Shown piece after piece: positions 10,332-21,490 of a stretch of 64,000 nucleotides of DNA. The notes under the pieces were generated by a model that was not told where the DNA came from, searched no databases, and was given only the letters and a program-made list of their open reading frames with translations. The stretch covers positions 39,285,610 through 39,349,609 of the forward strand of contig CAMZMU010000020.1 of the NCBI GenBank assembly GCA_947311845.1. The letters are read 5' to 3'. The stretch comes from Poa pratensis. Its lineage: Eukaryota > Streptophyta > Magnoliopsida > Poales > Poaceae. Each line of letters begins with the position of its first letter. Positions within the stretch are counted from its first letter, which is position 1. The translations under genes were made by a program, and so were the position numbers.

Positions 10332-11356
10332 AGATCCTGCGCGAATGCCCTCCTTCATCCCAGGCGTCCCCGGGAGTCCGGAGTTCACCCGGCAGGCAAT
10401 AAAACAGAAGACAGATCTGCACAGCCAGGAGCCCTGAGCTGGCCTTAGTAGCATAGGCTAGATATGTATCCAGGAAAAGCTTCGACTGAATGTAATCAGA
10501 ATTGTAAATTCAGAATGTAAGTTCAGATGAATGCAATCCTAGGGCTCAACTCCCGGGGTCATTTCCCAAACCTCCCTTGCACTAACGCGCCGTCAAGTTT
10601 TCTGAGGAGATCTCTTAGGTGACAAGTACTCTAACCGCCTGCACCGGTAGCAGCACCCCTAAGAGCACTATGCCTTCCGGGAGTCCACTCCACAGCCACG
10701 GGTACTAGGCCAGAAGGGAAATCTGACCGTTCGCCGGGGAGGACGCATTACCCCCGCAAAGGTTCTCATCAACTGTCAAGCATGCGCAGGTTGGTGGTAT
10801 ATTGACTCCGAGCGAGATATTATGCCTAGAATGCAAGATGCACATGCAAAGACTTAGCTGGTTTTTGCCGTGCCCTTGATCTACTCTGTCCTTCCCGGGT
10901 ACCAGCTCCTGAGCCGCTCTTCAGCATCCATTCCTGTCCCGGGAGAGGCGCTACACACAACACACTTTCAGTAGGAAAAGAATGGACCCTCCCTTACATG
11001 TCGTGAAAGTGTTTCATCCGGAGCAACCCGCAAGCAAAGTTGAATGTGCATTTCTGTGTTTAGGTTCTTTAAAACACAGCACTGCCCGTTCCACTTCTTA
11101 CCGCGGCAGTACGGCACGATCAGGTGGCAGCGCCTACTGATAGGCTACTCGCGCTCGACCTGTCAGCCACCGGCACCATGTCAGCCCCCTGCTTGGGGGT
11201 TGTTACGGATAACACACTTCACGACAACAAGAGAGGCTCACGGAATTGAAAAACTTATCTTTTATTCCTTGGCGACGATTCTTACACCCTTATACAGAAC
11301 ACTAGCCCCTTGGGCGTGCTTAGTTGACTCGAACTATCTGCGATTCATGTTCGTAT
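10332..11356. other. Untranslated 3' region of element 1
   Basis: Lies between the integrase stop and the antisense genes. Open frames here have no recognisable protein character. Confidence 0.5.
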
Positions 11357-12850
11357 TCAGGGGTAGAATTTCCGGAGATTCTCGATGTTCCAGGCGTTGC
11401 CCTCCGGCCTGCCTTTCTCGTCCTCCAGATAAACAGCTCCGGGTCTCAGGGTATGCGTCACCCGATAAGGTCCTTCCCACTTGGAGGACAGCTTGTTCAT
11501 GTTATCAAGCTTCTGCTTCTTGCGGAGAACCAGGTCTCCGGGTTCCAGTACCCGTGAACGGATATGGCGATCATGATAGCGGCGGAGCCCTTGCTGGTAT
11601 CGAGCAGATCGTAAGGAAGCTCGGCACCGCACCTCTTCCAGGAAGTTGATGTCATCAATCCTCCTCTCAGCTTGTGCGTCTTCATCATAGGCAAGTACCC
11701 GGGGGGATCCATGCCTGAGCTCTGTTGGCAAGACGGCTTCTGCTCCATAGACAAGGAAGAATGGTGTTTCTTGAGTGGCTCTGCTTGGTGTGGTTCTGAG
11801 GGACCACAAGACACTTGGTAGATGCTCAATCCAGTTCTTGCCCTTGTCTTCTAACTTGTCAAAGGCCTTGGTCTTCAAACCCTTTAGGACCTCCGCATTG
11901 GCTCGCTCCACTTGCCCATTGCACCTTGGGTAGGACACCGAGGCAAAACACACCTTGATTCCCAGCTCTTCACAGAAGTTGAGGAAGGATCGGCTTGTGA
12001 ACTGAGAGCCATTGTCCGTTATGATTCTGTTGGGTACTCCGAAGCGGTACACGATCCCTTCAATGAACTTGATGGCTGCTTGAGCTGTCTGTCTTGGTAC
12101 TGGCATCACTTCCACCCACTTTGTGAACTTGTCGATGGCCACGAAAAGGTATTCATGGCCCCCGACAGACTTCGGTATCTTCCCACGATGTCCAGCCCCC
12201 AGACCGCGAACGGCCAGGAGATTGGAATTGGCTGCAGAGCTTGCGCCGGCTGATGTATGTTCTTCGCATAGTACTGGCAGGCTTCACAGGTCTTGACTAG
12301 CTGCTCCGCATCACTGAGGACTGTTGGCCAGTAGAACCCGTGACGAAAAACTTTACCCGCCAGTGATCTTGATGCCACATGACTTGAACATGTGCCCTCG
12401 TGGATGTCCCGTAGCAGTACTTGGCCTTGTTCTTGAGGGATGCAGCGGAGCTTGACTCCGTTGTCCCGTCGCCGGTAGAGCTCGCCGTCGATCATGACGT
12501 AGAGCTTGGCTTGACGAGCCACCCGCTCGGCGTCGTGATCGTCCTCCGGGAGGGCGTGCTCCATGATGTACTTGACGATGTCCCGGGCCCAGGGTGGGTG
12601 GGTTCCTTCCACCGGTAGCACCATCCGACGGAAAGAAAGCATAGCTTCCTCCGCTGGAGGGGCTGCCGGGTCTTGAGCTTCTGGGCTGGCTACCCGTGTT
12701 GTCGAGGTAGAAGGGTCGCCAGCCCCCGGCGCAGATCTTGTCGCGAGCCTCTCGGGTGGGATCGAAGGTCGCCTGAGGACCTCGATGTAGATCCCGGGAG
12801 GCACTGGTTCTTGCTTGGACGCCACCTGCGATAGCTCATCCGCGGCCGTG
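11357..12850 (-). pseudogene. Integrase of element 1 (frameshifted)
   Basis: Minus-strand integrase in two frames. The upstream part (12825-12106) has the HHCC zinc-binding module ('HEGTCSSHVASRSLAGK' ... 'CEACQYYAK') and the first core Asp ('WGLDIVG'). The downstream part (12142-11357) has 'RIITDNGSQFTSR' with the second Asp, 'GQVERANAEVLKG' with the Glu, and a C-terminal GPY-like segment ('KWEGPYRVTHTLRPGAVYL'). A one-base shift near 12140-12155 separates them, and another near 12850 separates this frame from RNase H. Integrase inserts the cDNA into the nuclear genome. This copy is inactive as read. Confidence 0.85.
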
Positions 12851-13096
12851 TTTTCTCCCGTGGGACGTACACAGCCCGGAAGTTGTCGAAGCGCCGCTGC
12901 AGCTTCCAGACCTCTTCAACGTATGGTGCCATCTGAGGGCACGCGTACTCCTTGTTCACTTGTTTGATGACTAACTGAGAGTCACCCTTGACGACGATCT
13001 TGTTGATGCCGAGGCCGACGGCAGCACGAAGTCCTGCGAGCAGGCCCTTGTACTCCGCCGTGTTGTTGGAGATGTTCCCTTGGTAGTGCATCTGGA
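12851..13096 (-). pseudogene. RNase H C-terminal half of element 1, cut by nested insertion
   Basis: Minus-strand frame beginning at the junction with the nested element. 'NISNNTAEYKGLLAGLRAA' contains the catalytic Glu and 'KGDSQLVIKQVN' a catalytic Asp. The first RNase H strand with its Asp, and the end of reverse transcriptase, are absent because the nested element sits there together with a deletion of host-element sequence. Confidence 0.8.
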
Positions 13097-14863
13097 TGAT
13101 GCATGTAAAATGCATACATGAACTTTGCACTATATCACATATATTCTAATCATATTTGCATCATATAAGGGCTATATTACTGTTATTTAATGATTTTAGG
13201 AAATAAATCAATTGTTTCCTATTTTTATGGAATTAACCCTGCGTAGGCAGAAAACCCTATTTCTTTCCTTTTATGTTTCCGGGACCCAAACATCGTCAAA
13301 AAATTATGGAAAAATACAGGCGTCAGTATTTTGGAAGGAGGAAGACCTCGGAGCGAATGAAGCAAGCAAACGGAGGCCAGAAAGCCGAAAGAGGGTGGCC
13401 CACGCGGCCAGGTACTGTGGCCGCGTGGGGCCCACTCATTTGACCCTCGTGGCTCCGCTGCCGTCGATCTTTCGTCCACCGACTCCGTCTTGACCTAAAA
13501 ACGCCTATAAAAAAGGTCTCCTGGCGTTTCGCGAAGGGAGCGCCGCACAAACACAGAAAAACCGAAACGGAGATCAGGAGCTGCAGATTGGAGGGGGAAA
13601 ACTCCGGCGGGGCGCTGCCGGTGTGGTCTCCGTCCTCTCCATCGACTTCTCCACCGTCTCCATGATGAAGAGGGAGTAGTCCACCTCTGGACTATGGGTT
13701 TGTGGAAGTAACTTATGTATCTCTCCTCTCTTGAGCTTCACTAATTAGTACCGTATGAGCTGCTGAACATGATTACGGTCATATTTGTAATACCTATGTG
13801 GTGGATCTTTCTATGAGTTAATATATGTTTGAGATTGCAATGTTTGTTTCAGTTATGAGTATAGATGCATATTATGTACCCCGTTCTTGTCTACTTGTTG
13901 TGATCAAGCATGTTTATGAGAGCGTGTGTGGGGGAACGTGTGCATTAGTTGGAGTAACGGGGAGTGGTGAGTGCGGTAAGCTGACAACTTAATATCGCGA
14001 TCCACTTGGGTGTTTACCTTACTTTGTTACCTCACTAGGGATAAACAAAAATACCATGCTGCAAGGGTTGAGGGTGACCAAGCTTCTTCCTGTGACTAGA
14101 TCCAGCATGTTCTTATTTTCACTTCATGTCATGAAACTTATTGCTATACTCCGAGTCATCTTAATTACTGAGGTGTTATGATTTGGTTCGCATCTTGGTA
14201 GAGTATAAGAGAGACTAATAATCAAAAGGTCTCTATGTTAGGACGTGATGCCCATATATCTAAGTAACTTGTTATCAAACTTTGTGTTGCAATCTCATAT
14301 GTTAATTCTGTGTGTGTTCCATTGTCTGCCACTTTATAAAGAGAGAGTGCATTTGTGAAACCATGAACCCCGGTCCATTTTTAATCATAAGAAACACCTT
14401 TCCAACACCATATACCACTTTTCTATTTTCAGCCATCATTAAATCCGAAAATACAAAAATACTTTTCATCTTGCATACATCATTAAAAAACCCAAAAATA
14501 TCATTTACCATTGCATCCACCACCATTGCATATTTATTTCCTGTTTGCATTGCATAACTATCTTGATATCATTCTTACACCTTGTGCTTGACAACCACAG
14601 GTGAGGTTGAGGACCAAAACATTTAACTTTGTTTTGTAGGTAACCAAAAGAAGGATAAGAAGATATATCTTCACTACTGATTCCCCGAGAGTTCGATATT
14701 AAACCCTCGAGTCACCCTCGTGGGGAAAACAAGTCTTCCACTACTACACACTCTGCACTTGGAGTCTCAACCTAACCCATTTACTTTTGACGCAGGTAAC
14801 TACGCACCGGAGATCAACAAAGTGTTTTCTGGCGTCGTAGATCAACCTCTTCAAGGGCCATCA
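13097..14863 (+). repeat. Left LTR of nested non-autonomous element
   Basis: 1,767 bp from TGATGCATG to ...GGGCCATCA. The inner edge is 11 bases before the PBS. A TATA-like 'cctataaaaaagg' lies at about 13504-13516. Differences from the right LTR are concentrated in the first about 550 bp. Confidence 0.85.
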
Positions 14864-14874
14864 AGACTGTTTTC

Positions 14875-14892
14875 TGGCGCCGTTGCCGGGAA
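14875..14892 (+). other. Primer binding site of nested element
   Basis: TGGCGCCGTTGCCGGGAA just after the left LTR. An identical site at 20522-20539 follows the right LTR, where a complete element would have a target duplication instead. Confidence 0.8.
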
Positions 14893-15135
14893 TCATAGCT
14901 GAGAGATTTATCCAAGGGTGTGCATCATCGCATTCATCTCACAACGAAGTCAACTTCACCAACTTGTGCTAACACCTAAGCTTGGGAGGTTGCACCTACG
15001 TGAGCACCATCTTATCCATCTTTACTTACAAAGCAATTTATTTGTTTTGTTAGTGTCATTGCATATCATATTCCGCTTGCATATTTATTTTCAGTTTTGC
15101 ATAAAAAATAAAAAAATACATAAAAACTTGCTATC

Positions 15136-15735
15136 ATGGTTCTTGGAAACAAACAAGGAGGGAGTTCTCTAGGGAATTCGGTTTCTAGTTTTAAACAATA
15201 TCATGGAGAAACATTAAAAGATGCTTGGGTAAGAATTAATAGGATGCACTATGAAGATCCTACACCTTGTGAAGATGAAAAGCTAAATCTCTATTTCTAT
15301 TATGGGATAGACCCATGGTATCAAAATGCTTTAGATGGGGCTACAGGTGGAAGTTTTGTCTTGTCAACACCACCTTGTGCAGCCATGACTCTTAGAAGAA
15401 TTTTTGGTAGCTTTGTGGGTAGCAAGAAAAAGTTGGAGGACACCACAATAGCACTTGCTTCATCAAAGGATAAATTTGAAACTAAGTTAGAAAAGCTACC
15501 TAGTAAGGAAGATTTTGAACAACTAGTTTCTTATTCTGAAAACATTATTCCAAAAATAAACAATGAGTTGGTTAATGTTATGCATAAGTTAAGAATATGT
15601 GAGAAAGAATTTCTTGAGAAAGATGTTTACTTGAACAATATTGAGGAAAGGTTGGTTCGAGTTAGTGATTCATTGAAGAAAGATTCATCATCTAAACATA
15701 TAAAGAAGTTCCTAATAAGCAACAAGTTTGGGTGA
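15136..15735 (+). CDS. Gag-derived protein of the non-autonomous element
   Basis: 199 codons starting MVLGNKQGG. It includes a Gag-like stretch ('SFKQYHGETLKDAWVRINRMHYEDPTPCEDEKL' in outline: a KxAWxRI core followed by a conserved Tyr-rich 'YFYYGIDPWYQNALD'), then a Lys/Glu-rich part likely to form coiled coil (about residues 95-195). The usual Gag zinc knuckle is missing. The frame ends just where the protease frame begins; the last codons read better in the protease frame, so a one-base shift near 15700 probably split one polyprotein. AT-rich composition contrasts with the GC-rich host element. Confidence 0.6.
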   Translation: MVLGNKQGGSSLGNSVSSFKQYHGETLKDAWVRINRMHYEDPTPCEDEKLNLYFYYGIDPWYQNALDGATGGSFVLSTPPCAAMTLRRIFGSFVGSKKKLEDTTIALASSKDKFETKLEKLPSKEDFEQLVSYSENIIPKINNELVNVMHKLRICEKEFLEKDVYLNNIEERLVRVSDSLKKDSSSKHIKKFLISNKFG

Positions 15736-16385
15736 AAAAGGAAAAGAAAGTTGAGGAAGTTAAAATGCTTAGTGAAGTCAAGGATCCTTTGCTTGACTTA
15801 GAAAATTGTAGCTTGCATGAATTAATATCTATCTTACAAAAATTTGCAAGTGATCCTTCCATCAACACTAATCAAGCTGGCTTTGGTTCTTATATTGCTA
15901 ATCATGTCTTGAAAGAAAAGATTGCTAGGTACAACCAAGAGGCTATGATACCACCTAAGCTTGGGGATATGTGGATTCCTAAGGTACTAGTAACTATTGG
16001 AAAAGAGACACACCATGCTATACTTGATCTAGGATCTAGTGTCTCTGTTTTATCTAAAGAACTATATGAAGTGCTTGAATTGAAAAATCTTGAAAAATGC
16101 TCCATTGAACTTGCACTTGCTGATGACTCTATTAAACATGCTTTAGGAAAAGTAAGTGATGTTATGGTGGAGTTACATATGACTTTTGTGCCTGTGGATT
16201 TTCTAATCATGGATATGGGGAATAAAACCTCTAGTCCTATTATTCTTGGAAGACCTTTTCTTCGTACCACAGGTGCCATCATTGATTCAAAGGAAGGGAA
16301 TGTGAAGTTTCAGTTTCCCACACAAGAAGTGCATGGAACACTTCCCAAGGAAGAGGGAACCACCAAAGTTCAAGCTCCCTCATGA
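15732..16385 (+). CDS. Retropepsin-like aspartic protease domain of the non-autonomous element
   Basis: About 217 codons with no ATG at the 5' edge, so probably the continuation of the gag frame. The N-terminal part is charged. The protease core starts around residue 80: 'IPKVLVTIGKE' and then 'AILDLGSSVSVLSKEL', the DxGSS-type active-site turn with its catalytic Asp, and later 'SPIILGRPFLRTTGAIID', the ILGRPFL strand typical of plant gypsy proteases. It would act as a homodimer cutting the element's Gag. The reading frame is intact to its stop at 16385. It is followed by the conserved non-coding motif 'gcgggaggcaaccc' at about 16447 and no pol. Confidence 0.75.
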   Translation: MKKEKKVEEVKMLSEVKDPLLDLENCSLHELISILQKFASDPSINTNQAGFGSYIANHVLKEKIARYNQEAMIPPKLGDMWIPKVLVTIGKETHHAILDLGSSVSVLSKELYEVLELKNLEKCSIELALADDSIKHALGKVSDVMVELHMTFVPVDFLIMDMGNKTSSPIILGRPFLRTTGAIIDSKEGNVKFQFPTQEVHGTLPKEEGTTKVQAPS

Positions 16386-18747
16386 GCTTCGTCCACAATA
16401 AACAACAAGTAAGAAGCCTAGCTATATGGCTATAAAGAAAGCGCTTTGCGGGAGGCAACCCGGTTATTTTTTGTGTGATTTTCTTTGTGTCCTCTTGCTG
16501 TAACAAGAGACTTTGTGTCTAGTTTAGGTTCTGGAATTTTCAATAAAGTGCCAAGTTTTACCCTTTTTGGTTTGAAAAAGTTGCTTATAGCGTTCGGAGA
16601 TTTTATTCCTGCACGAATCAGTGCACGGTATGATTTTTAATTCTTATTCTGTAACTCCGAATGAGCTCATATTTGAACTGTAGTTGCAACTTTTCATCCT
16701 CTGTATGCATGAATTTTTCGGAATTTTTCGAGAAAGTTTGGTAGGGTAGAAAAATACGTTTTACTGCTGCTGTTTTTCTGGACAGATTCTGTCCCATTTT
16801 GTTTGATGCATGCTTTGAGCTTTTAAGTTGAATCTTTTTGATCCAATTGAGTTTATGAGTAGGCATACAACATTATACACTTTCTGGACATCTCATATGA
16901 ATTTTTGTTCAAGGATTATATGCAGCAAGAAACCTATTTGTTTATCACTATTAATGCACCCCACAGAAAAGAAATGGGAGAAACGGTGTTTTGAAGTTTT
17001 TTCACAGGGATTGGAGGAGATGCACCAAGAGCTATCCAAGGATGGTGAAGACCATAAGCTTGGGGATGTGAAGACAACCCCGCTGGACCTACACACTCTC
17101 GGTTTGCACACGTCCAACTTCTGTTTTTCGATCGAAACACTTTATCGCATAAACTTGGAGCGTCTTTTGTTTTGTTTTGTTTGTTTGATTTGTTTGAGAG
17201 ACCACCACACTATCATTTATATATGGAGAGCTACTGGAAATATGGGTTGAAATATGTTGGATGCTTTTATAAGATTGGGAAAAGGGATGTTTGAGTTGAT
17301 TTTTAATGATACATATAGTTGCATGATTCATGAGCTTGTTTATGAGTAATAGTTTGCAAATCCTTTTTGAAGAGCTATCACTTATTCATGTTTTGGTGCT
17401 GATTGTTATTTTACTTGGTTTAACATGGATTAGTTAGTTCTATGGACACTCATGCATGCATCTAGATGGTCAACTTTCTCCCTTTTGCTAGCCCAAAAAC
17501 TCCAACAAGTCAAAACTTGTTTCCAACACCTTCAACCAAAGTTATTCCAGTGAGTCCACCATATCTACCTACTAGCTATATGCTATTCCGAGTATGTTCA
17601 TCATGATATTTGTGTTATCTATACCTCTGAATGAAAATGATTATGTTATTGATTGCCATGGAAAAGTTGGTTATATAGCTCTCACGAACTTGATGCACAT
17701 TTTTACTATCATTGCATAAATAAACATGACCCATTGTGATTAAGATTATGATGCTAGTGGCTTGATAAATGTCCAGGTTGGGAGTTAGCCCATATGTGCT
17801 GTCACATGCAAAGCTTTCAACATGCTCCATTTAGTTGATATCATGTGCTTTTGTCTATGGATGCCTATCATGGTGAAATAAGGGAAAAGATTTAGTTTGA
17901 ATGAGTTTGTATAAATGGTTAGAGAGACGCCTGGGCCGCTAATCTAAGCCATGCATTATTCATGGTGGAAATTTACTTACATGCTATGGTGAATTATCTA
18001 TGACACACCTTACAATAAAAAGCTATTCCAATGGTAAATAAAAAGGGTGTTGAGGTTTTCATCTTGTTTGTTTGTCTTGTCATTTTGATATGGGCTTGTT
18101 CCATATCCTGGGACAAGAGGTACCCCAGTTGACGCTCTTGATGATACTATTATTACTTACAATGATAGATAACTTGAACTTGCTTTTCCCAAGTTGAGTA
18201 ACTCATGGTGTAGGTACTTGTATTCAAGGGGCATGAGACATCCAACCTTTACTTTGTCAAGCACACTACTCATATTTGCTCTCACATTAAACTATAATCA
18301 TTCAAGATGCTATGATAGGGGAATGAGAGCTTGACACCAAGTATTACCACATTGCAATCATTAACTTAAGTAGAGAGTTTGGAGGTTAGATGAAACTTAT
18401 GCATGCTTTACCTCTACTCACTTATTCATCTTTCCAAAGTGTCCACCAAACATATTCAGATTTTCATCATCACTCTATGGACACATGTATGCAAAAGTAA
18501 GAATGTCCATATTACTTGCTACTATGTTACACTTTGTGAACTATCATTGAACATCCTTGCATTGAATACTTGATATCACTTCATAAACTGTTTTGCATAT
18601 TGCTACTCCTTTGAAGAATGAATCATTTGACTCTATGTAGCAGTAGCAATCATCTTTGATATCCATTGTTAGTGCTATATTGCAAAGCCCATGTTAGTTT
18701 TATCACCTTCATACTCGAGGACGAGTATTGGTTAAGCTTGGGGATGT
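16386..18747 (+). other. Non-coding 3' internal region of the nested element
   Basis: 2.3 kb without a credible gene. It ends in the polypurine tract 'aagcttggggatgt' (18734-18747) directly before the right LTR. Such long untranslated 3' regions are common in non-autonomous Athila-like elements. Confidence 0.7.
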
Positions 18748-20510
18748 TGATGCATGTAAAATGCATACATGAACTTTGCACTATATCACACATATTCCAA
18801 TCATATTTGCATCATATAAGGGTTATATTACTGTTATTTAATGATTTTAGGAAATAAATCAATTGTTTCCTATTTTTATGGAATTAACCCTGCGCAGGCA
18901 GAAAACCCTATTTCTTTCCTTTTATGTTTCAGGGACCCAAACGTCGTCCAAAAATTATGGAAAAATACAGGCGTCAGTATTTTGGAAGGAGGAAGACCTC
19001 GGAGCGAAGGAAGCAAGCAAACGGAGGCCAGAAGGCCAAAGAGGGTGGCCCACGCGGCCAGGTACTGTGGCCGCGTGGGGCCCACTCATTTGGCCCTCGT
19101 GGCTCCGCTGCCGTCGATCTTTCGTCCACCGACTCGTCTTGACCTAAAAACGCCTATAAAAAAGGTCCCCTGGCGTTTCGCGAAGGAGCGCCGCACAAAC
19201 ACAGAAACACCGAAACGGAGATCAGGAGCTGCAGATTGGAGGGGGAAAACTCCGGCGGGGCGCTGCCGGTGTGGTCTCCATCCTCTCCATCGACTTCTCC
19301 ACCGTCTCCATGATGAAGAGGGAGTAGTCCACCTCTGGACTATGGGTTTGTGGAAGTAACTTATGTATCTCTCCTCTCTTGAGCTTCACTAATTAGTACC
19401 GTATGAGCTGCTGAACATGATTACGGTCATATTTGTAATACCTATGTGGTGGATCTTTCTATGAGTTAATATATGTTTGAGATTGCAATGTTTGTTTCAG
19501 TTATGAGTATAGATGCATATTATGTACCCCGTTCTTGTCTACTTGTTGTGATCAAGCATGTTTATGAGAGCGTGTGTGGGGGAACGTGTGCATTAGTTGG
19601 AGTAACGGGGAGTGGTGAGTGCGGTAAGCTGACAACTTAATATCGCGATCCACTTGGGTGTTTACCTTACTTTGTTACCTCACTAGGGATAAACAAAAAT
19701 ACCATGCTGCAAGGGTTGAGGGTGACCAAGCTTCTTCCTGTGACTAGATCCAGCATGTTCTTATTTTCACTTCATGTCATGAAACTTATTGCTATACTCT
19801 GAGTCATCTTAATTACTGAGGTGTTATGATTTGGTTCGCATCTTGGTGGAGTATAAGAGAGACTAATAATCAAAAGGTCTCTATGTTAGGACGTGATGCC
19901 CATATATCTAAGTAACTTGTTATCAAACTTTGTGTTGCAATCTCATATGTTAATTTGTGTGTGTTCCATTGTCTGCCACTTTATAAAGAGAGAGTGCATT
20001 TGTGAAACCATGAACCCCGGTCCATTTTTAATCATAAGAAACACCTTTCCAACACCATATACCACTTTTCTATTTTCAGCCATCATTAAATCCGAAAATA
20101 CAAAAATACTTTTCATCTTGCATACATCATTAAAAAACCCAAAAATATCATTTACCATTGCATCCACCACCATTGCATATTTATTTCCTGTTTGCATTGC
20201 ATAACTATCTTGATATCATTCTTACACCTTGTGCTTGACAACCACAGGTGAGGTTGAGGACCAAAACATTTAACTTTGTTTTGTAGGTAACCAAAAGAAG
20301 GATAAGAAGATATATCTTCACTACTGATTCCCCGAGAGTTCGATATTAAACCCTCGAGTCACCCTCGTGGGGAAAACAAGTCTTCCACTACTACACACTC
20401 TGCACTTGGAGTCTCAACCTAACCCATTTACTTTTGACGCAGGTAACTACGCACCGGAGATCAACAAAGTGTTTTCTGGCGTCGTAGATCAACCTCTTCA
20501 AGGGCCATCA
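18748..20510 (+). repeat. Second LTR of nested element
   Basis: 1,763 bp, same ends as 13097-14863. It is followed by PBS and internal leader rather than by a target duplication, so it served as the 3' LTR of one unit and the 5' LTR of the next. Confidence 0.88.
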
Positions 20511-20758
20511 AGACTGTTTTCTGGCGCCGTTGCCGGGAATCATAGCTGAGAGATTTATCCAAGGGTGTGCATCATCGCATTCATCTCACAACGAAGTCAA
20601 CTTCACCAACTTGTGCTAACACCTAAGCTTGGGGAGGTTGCACCTACGTGAGCACCATCTATCCATCTTTACTTACAAAGCAATTTATTTGTTTTGTTAG
20701 TGTCATTGCATATCATATTCCGCTTGCATATTTATTTTCAGTTTTGCATAAAAAATAA
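20511..20758 (+). repeat. Truncated second internal leader
   Basis: 248 bp matching 14864-15109, with PBS at 20522. It breaks off after 'gcataaaaaataa', where element-1 reverse transcriptase sequence resumes. Confidence 0.88.
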
Positions 20759-21487
20759 GCTTGACCCGGCGGAGGGGACCCCGAACACGCACTTGTCGGC
20801 GTTGAGCTTGAAGTTGACCCGGCGGAGGTTCTCGAAGGTCTCGTGTAGGTCTTGGATGAGGGAGTCCTTGTACCGGGTCTTGACCACGATGTCGTCGATG
20901 TACGCTTCAACGTTGCGGCCCAGCTGTGACCCAAGGCATGCTTGCATTGCGCGCTGGAAGGTAGCGCCGGCATTCCGGAGGCCAAAAGGCATCCGGGTGT
21001 AGCAGTAGCAGCCCTTGGGAGTGATGAAGGCCGTCTTCTCTTGGTCCTCGAGCGACATCATGATCTGGTGGTACCCGGAGAAGGCGTCCAAGAAACACAG
21101 CAGCTCGCACCCGGCCGTGGAATCCACGATCATGTCGATCCGCGGCAGGGGGAAAGGGTCCTTGGGACAGGCCTTATTCAGGTCTGTGAAGTCGATGCAG
21201 AGTCTCCACTTGAAGGTCATGGGCTTCGGTACCACCACGGGGTTGGCCACCCAGCTTGGGTGGGGAACCGACCGGATGACACCAGCTTCTATCAACTTGT
21301 CCACCTCGGCGATGATGAATTCCAGCTTTTCCTTGCTTTGGTTCCGGAGAACCTGCTTCACGGGGCGAGCCCCCGGATTGACCGCCAGTTTGTGCTCGAT
21401 CACCTCCCTTGGAACGCCGGGTAAACCTGACGCCTCCCACGCGAAGACGTCAGAGTTTTCCCGAAGGAAGGCGACGAGCGCGCTTTC
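20759..21487 (-). pseudogene. Reverse transcriptase (N-terminal and palm) of element 1
   Basis: Minus-strand frame that follows an in-frame UAG (21488-21490). After the stop it reads 'ESALVAFLREN', then the conserved 'PGVPREVIEHKLAV' leader, 'WRLCIDFTDLNKACPKD', 'SGYHQI', 'MPFGLRNAGATFQ' and the catalytic 'YIDDIVVK' motif (about 20888-20908). It then breaks at 'KCVFGVPSAG', where the nested element begins; the thumb and connection regions are gone. The catalytic Asp pair is intact, but the gene cannot give a full enzyme. Confidence 0.85.
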
Positions 21488-21490
21488 CTA
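21488..21490 (-). promoter_or_regulatory. In-frame UAG between protease and RT (element 1)
   Basis: Minus-strand context AAA-UAG-GAA-AGC. Open protein-like sequence continues in the same frame on both sides ('ARLTDK' before, 'ESALVAFL' after). Element 2 has UAG at the same codon (44248-44250). Confidence 0.5.

Larger units (their letters stand above)
13097..20758 (+). mobile_element. Non-autonomous gag-protease LTR element, tandem-remnant structure
   Basis: Plus-strand element nested in element 1. Order: LTR 13097-14863, PBS 14875, gag-like and protease frames 15136-16385, long non-coding part, PPT 18734-18747, LTR 18748-20510, then a second PBS (20522) and 248 bp of internal sequence (20511-20758) identical in order to 14864-15109. 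The left edge is a clean LTR start (TGATGCATG) next to element-1 RNase H. The right edge stops inside internal sequence and joins element-1 reverse transcriptase directly. No reverse transcriptase, RNase H or integrase is encoded, so it must have used proteins in trans. Primer site, 'gggaggcaaccc' motif and spacing resemble the Athila-like element at 1-4753. Confidence 0.88.

Noticed and set aside
11044..11649. 201-codon plus-strand frame near the integrase end
   Set aside because: Mostly opposite integrase sequence and element untranslated region; no domain and no promoter comparable to the two antisense genes.
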